From assembly GCA_963383645.1 (NCBI GenBank), contig OY726559.1:121076239-121140238 (forward strand): a DNA stretch of 64,000 nucleotides, read 5' to 3'. The position numbers were made by a program, and so were the translations under genes. This stretch comes from Muscardinus avellanarius (taxonomy: Eukaryota; Chordata; Mammalia; Rodentia; Gliridae). Shown here in pieces: positions 45,156-58,600 of the stretch. The first letter of the stretch is position 1. Each line of letters opens with the position of its first letter. Below the pieces are notes generated by a model. It made no database searches. It saw nothing but the letters and a program-made list of their open reading frames with translations, and had not been told where the DNA came from.

Positions 45156-45855
45156 CGCTGAAGAGCATTTGAACTGAAAAACAAATGTCCTAAGCTTTGT
45201 TATTCTTAAAAAGAAAAATTGCCCCCCACCCCCCACCCCTCGCTGAACTTAGTTCCTTTTTTTGTGCTTTTCATTAATACTCTGCTCTGAGGTTGTAGTT
45301 TGGTTTTTCTATACACTGGAGTTGAAAGAAAATAGTCCAAAGGTCTGAAGATGGATTGTCCACCTAAAGTAAACAGCCCAGCATTCCTGTTCTCCTCTTG
45401 CCCCAAAGACTAAAATCTCTGCTAAAATCCCTTTTACAATATAGTACAGTACACACACACAAAAATATAAAGCCCAAATCAAAAGAACAAAATCAGAAAA
45501 GAATCCTGGGAGAAGCCAGTCCGAAGGACGTAAACATACAGGGAACGGTGCAACACAGGACCGATGGCGAGGCTCGAGGCCGGCTACAGGCTCCCGGAAG
45601 TAGGTGCCGTCACGGGATACCAAGTCCACAAAAATAATCTTTAAAAAATAAATCTTAAAAAAAACACACCTGTTGATTAAATGAATCATTTGTTTTCAGG
45701 TAAATCCGTACATTCTCGAGCCCCCCTCCCCCACAGCAGCCCTCGGGTCTGTTCTATTGCGTGACCAATAGTAAGTACTCCTGGAAGCCTTCGGAGCAGC
45801 TCTCAGGACCTGGAATCTCATCTTGACAGGGATCGGCACATCCAATCTTAGCAGC
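44638..45855 (-). other. BCL9: BCL9 3' UTR with polyadenylation signal
   Basis: Runs from the stop codon to an AATAAA on the minus strand at 44643-44638; cleavage is inferred 10-30 nt beyond. Its length of about 1.2 kb is close to human from memory. It contains a long CU repeat in the mRNA sense (45079-45155) but no SINE, unlike the flanking intergenic DNA. Open frames inside it come from the simple repeat and are not genes. Confidence 0.85.
45079..45155. repeat. GA microsatellite in the BCL9 3' UTR
   Basis: About 20 GA units, one GGA break, then more GA units. In BCL9 mRNA it is a CU tract. Confidence 0.93.
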
Positions 45856-46973
45856 TTAAAACATCATGTTTCCTGGGTTGCCAGGTCCTTGGCTAAATCC
45901 ACCCATGCCCACGTCAGCAGCCATGCCCCGGGGCCTCATTTGTGGGGGGATCATGATGTTCTGTTGGGGTCCCATCATGCCCTGCATGGACATCATCATG
46001 CCCGGGGAGCCCACAGGCCCAGGGTGGGTATAGAGCCCGGCAGGACCCCGATCCTTGCCAGGAATCATGCCCACGGCGGCAGCCGGATTGCTCATCAGGG
46101 TGGGCTGGCCGGGCATGGCAGATTGTGCTGGTGACATCATCCGATGGTGAGGTCCCATCATGCCTTGCTGGAGAAAGGCCGGAGGTCTCATTGGGTTGTG
46201 GCCTGGCATGGATGGAGCTGTGCCAAGAGGGATGTCTGGAGTGCCTACTGGCCCTGGGCCTCCCATGCCAGGTAACGCTAGTCCCATTCTGGGGGCTTGA
46301 TCGCCCATCATCCCCTGCATGTGCGAAAACCCAGGTCCAGGCCCCTGGGGCTGTTTACGGCCTGGGACTTCCCCTCGAGGGAAATATTGCAGTGTCTGGC
46401 TGGGCTTCTCCGATGGAATAATTCGGGACAGATCGAACTCAGGGATCCCGGTGGCTCCGGGCCGGATGACCTCCTGCAGATCTGGGTCAGTAAACACCGA
46501 AGGCATGCTGTTCCCCAGGACGGCAAAGGAGTCGGGACCCCCCGGGCCACCAGGCTTGCAAAGTGCTGCGTCTGCTGAACTTTGGGGCAGGTTGCTGGGG
46601 CGGCCAAGGGGACCTTCTCCTGGGAAACCCATCGCTCCTGGGAAGTTGCCTTGTCCTCCGCTGGGGCCGTTGTGCGGGAACGGAACCTGCTGCGGGGGAG
46701 ACTGTACAGGAGGGAAGCCCTGGGGGAAGGCCATCCGTCCTTGAGGTACCATCGGAGGCTCCTGGGACCCGGGCCCCATAACTGCATTGTGTGACATCAG
46801 GCCAGGCCCCATCGGGACACCGTGAGGAGGTATGCTGGGTCCCATGGCATTCGGAGAGGGCATCTGGTTGGAGTGAGAGAGTGGCTGGGTCATCCCCATC
46901 GGGCTGAGGGTTGGCATCGGAACCACGGGGTTTGGACCTGAAATTCGAGGATTCTGTGTATTAATGCCCATTC
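45856..46973 (-). CDS. BCL9: BCL9 last coding exon (C-terminal activation region)
   Basis: 1118 bp covering residues 1055-1425 and the TAA at 45858-45856. It begins MGINTQNPRISGPNPVVPMP and ends GGFSQGPGNPGNMMF. Within it, VFTDPDLQEVIRPGATGIPE FDLSRIIPSEKPSQTLQYF is the conserved C-terminal homology segment used in transactivation. The acceptor is atctttctag. The C-terminus is Met/Gly/Pro-rich, as in human. Confidence 0.97.
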
Positions 46974-49900
46974 CTAGAAAGATAAACATATCAAAGGAAT
47001 CAACTCAACCAAAAGCAATGCAGGAAAACTGTAGTAAATCAAGTTACCAACATTACTGTACATCTAGTGTGCATGGTCCTATGCACACCACACACAATCC
47101 TTGTCATCAAAAAGACTGCAATGCACTGAGGGGGTACACATACCAGGTAAGATCTGACCATGCAGAGGAGAGCAAGGAAGAAACGCTCCTAACGAAGGAC
47201 AACCTCCATCACTGGAGACACTCAAGACAGGAAAATAATTTGCCTGTGACTTCAGAATGACCCTTTTTGAAGACAGAAAATTAATCGGTTCTACAAATCT
47301 AATTAAGAGAATGAGTAGAGAAGATAGAATTTTATTAACTCTCTCATTCTAAAGAAAGGGCTCCTCTAGGAAACGGGCTGGGATTTCTCTACTGTCTGAA
47401 ATCCTGTGGCTGCTTGTGGTTTGAGGCTGCCTTTCCAGGAAAACACTTGAGAAGTAAAGATATTTCAATCAACATGTTAAAAAGAAATGGCTTTGTGGAC
47501 TGTTGCAGGACCAGAAAAGAAACATAACAAAACAAAAAACCCATCCAGGTACACAGGAGCACTGGAAGCATGCAGAAACCTGCTCCCGTACAAATACAGA
47601 CGTTCCTCTAGTCGAGGCGTTTCAATTCTACTGAAATGAACGTAGGCGGAACGTTTTCCAGCTTGTTCACCTTCCAGCCGTGTGACAGCCATTAGGACCC
47701 TTAAAGGAGCGTCTCTCTCTCGTCTTTCTGACTTCTTACCTGGCATATTATTCATTGATGGCAAGTTGGGAGAACGTGCTGGAGGGGAGTCGTCGTCGGA
47801 GCTGGCCACGGTCTTGATGGCATCATGGTACAGCGGGGTAGAACTGGGCATCGCAAACTTGGACATTCGAGACATCATAATCGAGAGCGGGTTCTGGGAA
47901 AGGGTTGGCTCCGGAGGCATGGTGTAAGGTGTGCTGGAGGGAAGGCTTCCAGGGATATTCACAGAGGCAGGCTGGCTGGCTGGAGGAGGTGGGGGGCCAC
48001 CTAAGAGAAGCAAAACAGAACAAAAATGGGCAGGGAATTCGATTTCTGTTGAAGGCCATCGGGTGCTCTGAGCAGGCACAAGCAAAGCCAGGAATGAGAC
48101 AGCGAGCAGGACAGTGTTATGAGACCCAGGACGTGCGTCATCAACCTCCCAGTCAAGCTGTGGGTACACAGGCGGAGCCCCGCGTGGCCCGGCGGTGACG
48201 CATCAGCACTGGTGGACACACACACTCTGGGGTGCGTAGGCGGTATTAGTTTGAGCTTGGAGGGAAACACGGTTTACAGACAAGCATTTCACTGAAAAGA
48301 ATGTAATACACGGAGCTCTTTCCCTGGCCAAGAAGTCACGCGACCGCTGCGACCCCAGGTACTGACATCATCAGCCTTCATAGACTCTCAGCGAATTTCC
48401 ATACCTAAGGTCCTTGTGTCAGAAAGGCCTGAGGGGACCAGCTGTTCACTCTGTGGCTTTCCTGAACCAGGACAACTCTCCTGTCTTGTTCTGGTTCTAG
48501 CCTCTTGAGTGGAGGACTCCTTCTACCGACTACCCCTGGTCCCATTCACAAAGCCACGGTCATCAGCAAGAACCTGTCCTGGGAAGAAACTACTGACAAA
48601 CTGTAGCTGGTCTGTGAAAACGCAAGTTTACCAGGGAGAACTTTCTGCAATTAACACGTATTTATGAGAATCAAGGGCGTCTTAGAGCAGCCTCCCCTCC
48701 CTTTGCTTGGGTTCCGCTGCTCAGGATCTCTTGGCCTGAGGGCTCAAGCGGGTGGATCCAATCTTTCAGGAAGCCACGTTTATCCAGTTAAGACATTTTA
48801 TTTCCCCAGCATGTGTTTGCTGGGCAAATGGAAATTACTCTGTGAATGGATCCGTATTTCCCATTTTCCCTCCTCCTTTCTTTTTTTTTTTTTTTTTTTT
48901 GGTGGTACTGGGGTTCCTGGAAGCCCGTCTACCTCCAGGCTACACTCCCAGACCTATTTTTACATTTTTATTTGGAAACAGGGTCTCCTAAGCCAGCGTT
49001 CGCCGCTGGCTTCGAACCTGCACGATCCTCCTGTCTCTGCCTCCCAAGCGCGGGGATTACAAGCGTGCGCCACCACGCCCGGCCTCCCTCCTCCTTTCAA
49101 CAGTCACGTGACATTCATATTGTTTGCTGGTACTAGACACTTGGGCGTAACCCTGTGCAGGTGGTCATTATTACGCCCCTGCACAAATCCTGGCAGAGGC
49201 CTCTGCCGCTGGCTGTGTTATCCACTTAAAAGACACCAGATGCCTGCAAGAAGCTGGATCAGGCTGGAACGGCCTCCAGACAGGAGTGCCAGTGAGGACG
49301 CGTCTACTGACCTGACTCCACACTGCCCAGCATGGCTGGGGAGGCCATGGTGAGGGGAGCTTTGTGGTTGGGAGGAATCCCGGGGCTCTGGAGGGGAGGT
49401 TTAGGAGAGGAGGTCCATCCAGGTGACGGGGCAGGAAGTGACGGAGACTTGAGGTGAACAGGCGAGGCAGCAGCAGACCCCAGGACTGGGGGGGACTTAA
49501 TGGAAGCAGCAGCAGCTGGGCCCGCCAGCATGCCTGCCAGCTGTGACGGAGTCTGGGGGGACTTGAGGTTCCCCGAGGGCGAGCCCAGCATCGGGGACTG
49601 GACTTGGTGCATCGTGGGCGATTTCAGAGGGTTCATGCCTGGGGAGTGCACCTGGCTGCCTGCCACGGATATATCCAAGGGCTTCCGCCCGAGGCCCCGC
49701 TGACCCGGAGGAGCTGTGTTGAGGCTAGTGGGGTTACTGGAAGGGTTGAGAGGTAGTGGTGGCATGTGACTGAGCCGGCTGTTAGTCCTTTGGTCGGGCC
49801 CGACTGGTTCTCTGAGGTTCCGCAAGCCACTGTTGCTGCCTGGACCCTGAGACATGGGAAGGAAGGGCCTGGGGCCCATGCCATACTCCTGCTGTGGGTG

Positions 49901-52900
49901 CTCGCCAAACGGCAGGGGCACCATCTTCTGCTGGGCAGGCAGCATGTCCGGCCCCCCCGGGCGGAGCTTCATCATCTCCTCGGGGCCTGCACCAGCCTCT
50001 CTCATCTTCTGAGGTAACATCTGTGCGCTGGAGCCCATGCTGACATTCAGACTGACATCTCCCTTCATCCCACCAGGAACCATCCCAAACTCCAGTTCCC
50101 GGCCCGGGCCCATCTGCGGAGGCATGCCTTTTGGAAAGTCGCCCCTAGAAGGACTCAGAGGGCCCTCGACTGGTATCCGAGGGAAAATGGGGTTATTCCC
50201 GGGCTCCATGTGGCGCTGGGAGCCCGGGATCATCCGGTTCATCTCTATGCCGGGCCTGATGCCTTCCATGCTCATCCCTGGGGGCAGACCCAGCTGCTTC
50301 TCGGCCAGCTGCTGCTGGAACATCTCTTCAGACAGCCCCTGGGGGTTCGGAAAGCGTTCCCCTCGCCCAGGACCACTGAAGACGGCCTGGCCAGGAGGGA
50401 AGTTGCGACCGTCTGGGATTTTTGGCACATCGTCTGGCCAGCTGACTCCAGAGAGGCCTGGTCTGGATGCCGGGTTGGGGCCAGCCGGCCCCTCCATCTC
50501 GGAGTTGATCATTCCCGCGAATCCAGGGAGGCGCAGCTGGCTCCCCGGCATGTTGGGGTGGGGGGCCATGCCCCGTGGGGGCAGAGAATGTGAAATGTTG
50601 ATGCCGTCAGAAAAGGGCTCCGCACCCCCCGGGGCCCAGCCTTCCGCGGAGGTCATCTGGTAGGGAGGGGGAGGCCCTCGGACCACGCCCCGCGGCCCGT
50701 GCTGATGGACCATCATGTCCTGGAGGGAGCACTGCTGGACGACCACCTGCTCCTGCTTCCTCCTCTTCTCTTCGTAGAACTCCTGCTGCAGCTTCAGCCA
50801 CGCGATCTGCTCAGGCGTCATGTGGTCCAGGTGGTCGGGGCCGATGGGCCCAGACTGGGAGTTCATAGGTGGAACCATTTCATCCGGAGAAAAGGGCACC
50901 TCGCGATGTCCCTGGGGGCCAAACGGAGCTCCCACGTCTGTCCGGGGCCCAGGCCCCTTGCCCAGGCTTTGGGACTGAGCCATCATGGCCTGTATCGGCC
51001 CTTCTGGTTTCTTCTGAGGTCCATCTAACACCCCGGTATTCTGCTGGGGTCCCCCACTTTGTCCTCCTGTGAATTCCTTCTCGTCGGGGAAGAGCATGCG
51101 CTGGATGTCTCTGAGAGTTTGTAAGGAACGCTCCCGGTGCTCCAGCTGCTCCTGGGACAGGCCATCGGGGTTCTCCCCCAACGCGGGGGGCTCGCCGCTG
51201 GACACTGGTGGTGGCAGGGGGGCTTTGGGATCTGCTGAAGAGCTATTGCTGCCCTGGGAGACAGGGGTCACGGCTCGATTATTGGGTGTCGAGTTTGGCC
51301 CGGCACCATCTGGGGGCAATGGCGCGGAGCTGGCAGGACTGCCCACGGGAGGAATCAGTTTGCTTTCTACCCCAGGACTGTCCCGGTCCAGGGGACGTGG
51401 CGGCGCGGCAGGCTTGGGTGCTGGTGCCGGAATGGGTGGAGTTGGTTGCAGCCTGGTATTCTGGGAAGAATTCTGTTCCTGGCTGGCTGGAGCTGGGGGC
51501 TGTTGTGGGAGAGGTTTCGGATCATTTCGTAGGGCAGATATCTGTGTATTCTGAAGATAAAACAAAATTTTAAAAAGTGTTGGTAAATTGAGCAGAAGGG
51601 CAATTAAAAGAGCAAGATAAGTTATAAAGAACTTGTCGCCACCACATAAATCTATGCTGACACTTGCTTTTGAAACTGCTCGTGTGTAACTGTTCTTGGG
51701 ACATGGAGACATTCTGAATTTTTTTTTTTTTTTAATCTGACTGTCAAATGACATCCTTTTTCCCTTGGTGAAGATCAGGTTTCAATAACTTTATAAGCAT
51801 GCCAGGAAAGAGCCACTCTGCCAAAGAGAATACATTTGAGGATCTATTTTGAGGAACAGGTTTGATATCACGTCTACTATGTGTTTTTGATTCAGGGAAA
51901 GATTAGTTCCGTGGTATGTGGGAGGCTACACCTAACACCTTTTCCTTTCCCTTGAAATACATGTGGGTAGGCAGACTTCTGGCTGTCAATCAAAGGACTG
52001 ATGCTTCCTGCTGAAGGAGAAGGCGGAGCCACTTGCAGCTCTGCACCCCACCAGCTAGAGGCGCGGGAAGGCGGCTCGTGCCCATGCCTCCTCTGGCAGG
52101 CGCGGTGGCTGCCGAAGCACGCCCCTCCTTGAGTTTCCAGAGGGCCTGACACCTCTGGTTTCTGTTTTCAGTTTGTGATCACTGATTCCATAATTGATAA
52201 GAATCTGTACATTAACTGTAGTAAGAAAATCTGCAGGAAGTGTCTGTGCAGAAGTCTCCGGTCGTCTAGCAAAGGGTGTCCCTCAATCTGTTCTTTCCAA
52301 TAGACAGCAGGCTGCCCTCTGTAACAGGCTAGATGACCGTCTTATTAAGTACCACCACTCTGCCACGTTCTGGAAAGTGCACGCTCACCTCCAACACGTG
52401 ACACAGACAGTTTGGGAGGGATGTGCATGTTCTGGGTCTCAATGTCAGCATAAGAGGCTTGAAGGGTGAAGAAGGGTCTGCAGACTCCAAGACCCTCCCC
52501 AGCCTCTGGCAGCCTCCTGGTCCCTTTCTGGTGTTTCTGTCTCCTTCTTGCTCCCTTGATCCATTCTGCACTCCAAAGCGCTTAACTTACCTCCCTGCTT
52601 ATCGCTGGGATTCTCACCTGTGTGCAGATCTGCACACCAATCATCACGTTTATCTATGCAATGTGGAGTTTTCATTTCGTCTACACAAAGGCGTATCTTT
52701 GAGCGCTCACATTCCGTGAGTATATATGTAAGTGTTTCACTTGGACGTACCCTGCACGTTTGTCAGTTGACAGAGCCACATGTGGGTGAGACTGCGTCAT
52801 CTGTAGGACTGCACCGTCGGGCACATTCCATGTCTGCAGCTCCTTAACCAAAGGGTGGAGGTTGCCTTAATCTTCCTTCTAGTGCCATTTTAAGTCTGGG

Positions 52901-55568
52901 TTTTGGGCCAGGTTTTGTGCATTTGTTGCAGATAGGTACTGATTTTATAGACTTGGTACCACCCTTCTCATTTTAGATTTGCAGAATGGATTTCTATCTA
53001 TTTCCTGTGTAGAACTCCTATTCTGATTTCATTTTAGTACCAAAGAAGGTAGAGAGGTGTTAAGTGTCATTACATCAATCAAACGTTGGACTGAGTTACG
53101 GTGTGCCCAGTGCACTCCAGGACAATAAGCATTTGAAATATAATGAAGCCAGAGGTGGTGGCGCAAGCCTGGAATCCCAGTACTCAGGAGGCTTAAACAG
53201 AAGGATTACAGATTCAAGGCCAACCTCAATTTAAGATCCTGTTTCAAAATTAAAAAAGGTTTAGTGATGCCGGGCGTGGTGGCGCACGCTTGTAATCCCC
53301 GCGCTTGGGAGGTGGAGACAGGAGGATCGCGTAGGTTCGAAGCCAGCTGCGCTGGCTTAAGAGACCCTGTTTCCAAAAAAAAATTTAAAATAAAAAATAT
53401 TTAAAAAAAAATAGGTCTGGGAGTGTAGCCCATAGGTAGAAGGGCTTCCAGTACCAAAAAAAAAAAAAAAAAAAAAAAAAATCTCAGAGGTAGAATACCC
53501 TTGGGTTCAATCTCCTTTACCCACTCCACCAAAAGAAAAAAAGAAAAAAATATATATATAAATATATATTATAAAACCCATCTGTATCTATCCTGCAGTA
53601 GTGGAGATGCATGGGAAATTTCTTTTCTTTTTCTTTTTTTGGAACAGGGGATTGAACCCAGGGGTATTCTACCTCCAAGATGTACCCCTAGCCCCCCCCC
53701 CCCTTTTATTCTTTCTTTCTTTTTTTTTCCTTCTTTGTGGTACTGGAGATTGAACACAGCGGCATTCTACTTCTGAGCTACATCCTTATCCTGATTTCTT
53801 ACTCTTTATTTTGAAACAAGGTCTCACTAAGTTGGAGGGGGCCTCACTAAGTAGCCGAGGTTGGCCACAAACCCGCAATCCTCCTTTCTCAGCCTACCAA
53901 AAACTGGTATTATAAGCGTGTGCCACCACACCTGGCTCCCCTAGCCCTTTTTATTATTTTGAAACAGGGTTTCACCAAGTTGTTAAGGGTCCTATTAATT
54001 GGCTGAGACTAGCCTCAAATCTGTGATCCTCCTGTCTCAGCCTCTCAAGTACTAGGATTATAGGCATGCACCACCACACCTGGCTGTGAAATTCCCATTC
54101 TATATTTAAGAAAGCCCAGGTTCTGCGAAGTCTGGAGACGTCTCTGATGCACAAGATACACAAGATATTATCTATATTATGCTGAATTGCAACTTTGATC
54201 ATTTGCTGTCCTCTAACTGTCCCCATGTTTAAGACTCCTTGTCAGAGTCTGTGCTCTCTGAAAGCAGGGGCTGTGTTAGGCTCTCCCATCTAGCAAGAAG
54301 CTAGAAATAACATTTGGTTTAATTTGGTAAATGAGAAGCATTGAAATAAATATTGCATATGTTTTCTAATACAGTTTTTAGATGTTTGTTTAAGATCCAG
54401 ATAGAAAACAGACTAATATTTATTATAATAACTATCAAGGAACTATAAGCATTCAGTGGCCCTTTTACTTTGAAATGAGCAATCCTTCTGGAAGTCACTG
54501 AGACTCCACTTTTAGTGTTAGCACTCTGTCCTCCTGCAGAGTAGTTTTAGTGCCTGCTTTCTTCTGTGTTCTTCAACTAACTCAAGAGTTTTGTCTTTTT
54601 AAAGACTACCTGCTTTATACATAGGTTCAAGTTCAGGTTTTCCTAGAGATGGCTCCAAGAATGGACCCCTGTGTATCTGTCTTAGGTTATTTTCCTTCTT
54701 CTTCCCCTGTCATGCATTAGCCTATGACCATTTTTGTAGAAATACTAGTGTGATATGTCCAGGAGCCTAATGCTGGACTTGGGTTAAATGTCCAGAATGC
54801 AGCTGCCGCCACGAGGATAATTTCCCCGTGGACTTCCCCCATCCCCTCACAGTCACAAGGAACCATCCAGCCATCACCCGTCTTCTCAGCAACATACCAG
54901 CGGGGCTGTGCTTCTCTCTGCCTTGCTGTTAGAGATGTTCTGGAGGTGGAAAGAGACGATTGTTTCAACCTGGCCCTTCAACACGGCTTCTGCGGCTCTG
55001 CGGAGACAGGAGGGCGTGCACACTAGGGCGGGGCGGCGCCACCCACTGCAGTCCCAAGCCCTCCACCCAGACCACACTGGCACAGGAAGGAGGGAGGCGT
55101 GTAAAGAACCACCGAAACGCGGCAGGAGAAGAAACCAAGGGAGGTCCCCTCATCGGTTATGTTTACCATTTACTAGCAGACATCTGAAAAGAAGACAGCC
55201 TTCAGAGAATACTAACAGAGACACTAAAACACAGAAAACAAAACCCAAATATTCTCCTCAAGCCAATCCACTGGGTTAGGTGTTCTACAGAAAATCCTAA
55301 TTCAAAGTCCCAAACTGAGAAGCGTGAACACAAACCCACAACCACATCTAGGGGTAGAGACAGTCAGGGCTGCCCAGATTCGCTTTTTTATCTTAAGTGG
55401 TGGTAGGGGAGGCGCACATGTGGGGTATTTTTTTACCAAAAAAAAAAAAAAAAATACAGAAAAAGTAATTGATTCCTCCATCAATGAGAAACATATCTAG
55501 CAAGATGTCCACAGTAGAGTAGTTATGTGTGAATTCTAGAGATTTTTCTTTTTAGTTATATATATATA

Positions 55569-55638
<70 letters not shown>

Positions 55639-58600
55639 AACACACACATATACATAAATATATTGTTTTTTCTTTTGTGGGTCTGGGGATGGAACCCAGG
55701 GGAATTTGACCTCCAAGCTACATTCCCTGTCCTATTTTTTATTTTTTTTATTCTTTATTTTGAAACAGGGTCTCACTAAGTTGTGGAGGGCCTAAGTAGC
55801 TGAGGCTGTCCTCGAACTGTGAGGCTCTGGTCTCAGCCTCCCAAATGCCGGGGGTACAAGCATGTGCCAACCACGTCCGGCTTTTAGTTATATTTTTTAA
55901 TCCTTCCACTTTAGACATTTAGAACTCACAGCATTTTAAAAATAATAATAAGCAGGCTACAGGAAAGTGTGTTGTACCATCAATCTCTTCTGTGCTTGAA
56001 AAGTTATACATGTATTTGTACAAGCACAAAAAATTCCTGAAAGAAAAGACAAGGAAGTATCGCCCTTGCTCCCCAGAGGAAGCTTGCCTCTGGGGAGCAA
56101 GGGAGGGGAGAATTTTTATTTTATTCTACCTATTTTTGTACCGTTAACTTTACATGATTGGGTTAAAAGGAGGGGGGCTCCACCTACAGCAGGAATAAGA
56201 ATGTAGTTCCCCACACACAAGCCATGTTCAACAGCAGGACAGGGCCCCAGACTTACTTATTGGCCATCTCAGTAGAAAACACGTACACCACTTTGGCTGG
56301 CGTCTTCTGTGCAGGCGTGGGCTCCGGGGCAGTAGTTTGGCCATGGGAAGGGGTGGAAGACCTGGGCGCTGTAGCAGTTGTCGGGGTCATGGAGTGTGGT
56401 GTGTGCTGGGAATCCTGGGACTTTATATGATCAGCAGAATTACATTCTGAAAGAATGAAAAGACTCATCGTCATAGGAAAAACACAACTCCCTTTTTTTC
56501 CTGCCAGCATTTATAGCATCACAACACAAACCCACCTTGAGAAGTTCAAGGAGGAAGTACCTTGCTAAAAGGAAATCTTTCCTACTCGGAGCGTGTCAAA
56601 TACTCCTCTCCCTAAACGGCTCATTATAAGCGCTCCTCCCGCCTCCTCGCTCTAACCATGACACATCCCTCAGCTGTTAGCAGAGCCGTCCCTCCTCCTG
56701 GCGACCCTTCTGAAACCTCTCGGACTTGACTAGAGGCCTCGGCTCATTGAGCTCATAGCCCCTAGCTCCTCTTAGGTTGGCACTTAGCAAATTTTATTCT
56801 ACTTTTTTAAGACCATTTTTCTGATGGACACAAATCCTCAAGGACAGTAACTGTCTGCCTGCTGACTGTGGCACCCCTACCACTCAGCACCGTGCTGGCA
56901 TTCAGAACGGGCCCCCCAAACTTGAGGCAGTCTCCCAACCTGGGGTAGGAAGAGGGAGAAGGGGAGAGAAGAAGGGAGGACCAATCACCCAGGCATTCTT
57001 TCTTCTTTTTCCCTGTACTGGAAATCAAGCCCAGGGCCTCAAGCCTGCTAGGCAAGTGTTCTACCCCTGAGCTACATCCCGGCCCCTTTTATTTTATATC
57101 CATACAGGGTCTTGCTAAGTAGCTCAGGCTCCTCCAACTTGTGATCCCCCTGCCTCAGCCTCTGAATGCCTGGATTACAAGTGTGTACTACTGTGCCCAG
57201 CCAGGTTTCCATTTTTAATTTGGGTTAGAGAATCACACTTTCATTTCTGGAATTCCAGTTTCACATTCTGGGCTACAATGAAGACTTTTGCTCTTACGTG
57301 GGGAGGAGTAACCACATCCCTGCCCCTTCCTGGCTCACTCCATTTGGTGCCTGCCAAATCTCTACCACACAGCAACCACTCACTCCTGCCACACTGAAAT
57401 CAGCTGTGACAAATCTGGACTCGTGCCAGGGCCATTAAGGCTTCCTCTGCATCTACAAGTCTGGCATAGTGGCAATCAGAGAGCACAAGGCCCAAGGCAT
57501 GGAGAGCTTCTCTGGTGGCGAAGGGGAGGGTGCCAGAACACCTGCTCCAGTGTGGCCTTCGGCACAGACACTGAAAGCTCCTGGCTGGCAAAAGATGGAG
57601 GCCAGTACCGTGCGGAAGAACTCGGGCAGGCCTGAGGGCCCAAGCACAACACTCAGGGGCGGGGTGGCCTATCCTTCAGGAAGTGGGGAACAGAGAAAGC
57701 GGCGCCGTCAAACCTACGCGGACACCTCACTCCGAGGCCTACTCGCCCCTCTCGGTCAAGCCCAGCCTCCCTGGCCTCCGCCAACATCAGTGGCCTTCCC
57801 TCGGGACACCTACTTCCCCCTGAGTCTCCAAGATCTTGTAGACATACCTTTCATGTCAGGGTCATCGTTTGGAGTCCCAGGATCTCTCTGATCAAAGGAG
57901 TCGGCGGAAATACTTCGCTCCCTTTTCCCCTTGCCCTTGGCACCATTTCCAGCCCCATTCTTCAGCCCCATGCTCCCACCTGGGCCAGGGAGGGCTTTAG
58001 GGGTGTGGCCCGCACTCTTGGAGTCACAGGGGGATGGCTGGGACTGGCCGGCTGAGCCCCCTTGTTTACCCTGATTGGAGAATTTGGAATCCAGCTGGGG
58101 GTTTCCAGATGGGGACATCACTGTAGGGGGACGGACCATCACCTCCTGCTTTGACTTAGGGCTACTAAAAGAAACAAACAACAAGAGAAGGTCAGACGCC
58201 ACGCACAGCTGCGGTGCACACTGGGGGCGGCGTTTCTGTGGTGGGTCGGGCAGGGCTGAGCGGCGAAGGCCACGCTGCACCTGAGCGCTGCTCAGTCCCT
58301 CCCCTCCCTGGGCTCCCATCTCGGCGACCGGCGGACCGGAGGCTCAAGTGAGCGGCCTGCCAGGTCTCAGGAACCCAGAGTCACCTGGGGACCCATCTCC
58401 AGGGCTTCTGTCAATAAAGGACAAGGTTTCTATGTACACAGAGAAGTGACTCTCACACCAAGACTAGCTCCGAGTAAACAAACAGGCATGTCAGGATCAA
58501 AACACTCCCGCCCCGGTAGCAGCACCGGGGACCCCCCACCCCGACCTGCCGCAAATGCAGGAAGGTCCAAGAGAGCAGGCGACCACCGGGGCCTTGAACC

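Larger units (their letters stand above)
51551..54897 (-). other. BCL9: BCL9 intron 4
   Basis: About 3.3 kb. From 51551 to 53145 and from 54090 to 54897 the sequence is unique-looking, with no repeat I recognise. From 53150 to 54085 two SINE nests sit back to back in opposite orientations. No exon is seen. Confidence 0.8.
54998..56256 (-). other. BCL9: BCL9 intron 3
   Basis: About 1.26 kb holding a TA/TG microsatellite attached to a B1-dID tail (55556-55885) and a perfect 17-bp inverted repeat (56064-56104). The remainder is unique-looking. Confidence 0.8.

Noticed and set aside
44748..45236. Open frames of Ser-Leu or Arg-Glu repeats in the BCL9 3' UTR
   Set aside because: Direct translation of the GA/CU microsatellite in several frames at once.
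45823..46134. Plus-strand open frame opposite the BCL9 last exon
   Set aside because: His/Gly-rich product caused by the Met/Pro/Gly codons on the other strand; a shadow of BCL9.
50037..51554. Long plus-strand open frames (208 and 161 codons) opposite BCL9 exon 5
   Set aside because: They lie antisense to a Pro/Gly-rich coding exon, whose codon bias removes stop codons on the other strand. There is no family similarity and no splice or promoter context.
51551..51754. 5' extension of the BCL9 large-exon frame beyond 51550
   Set aside because: The frame stays open by chance, but a clear ttatcttcag acceptor at 51551 and the phase-0 join to exon 4 show that this is intron.
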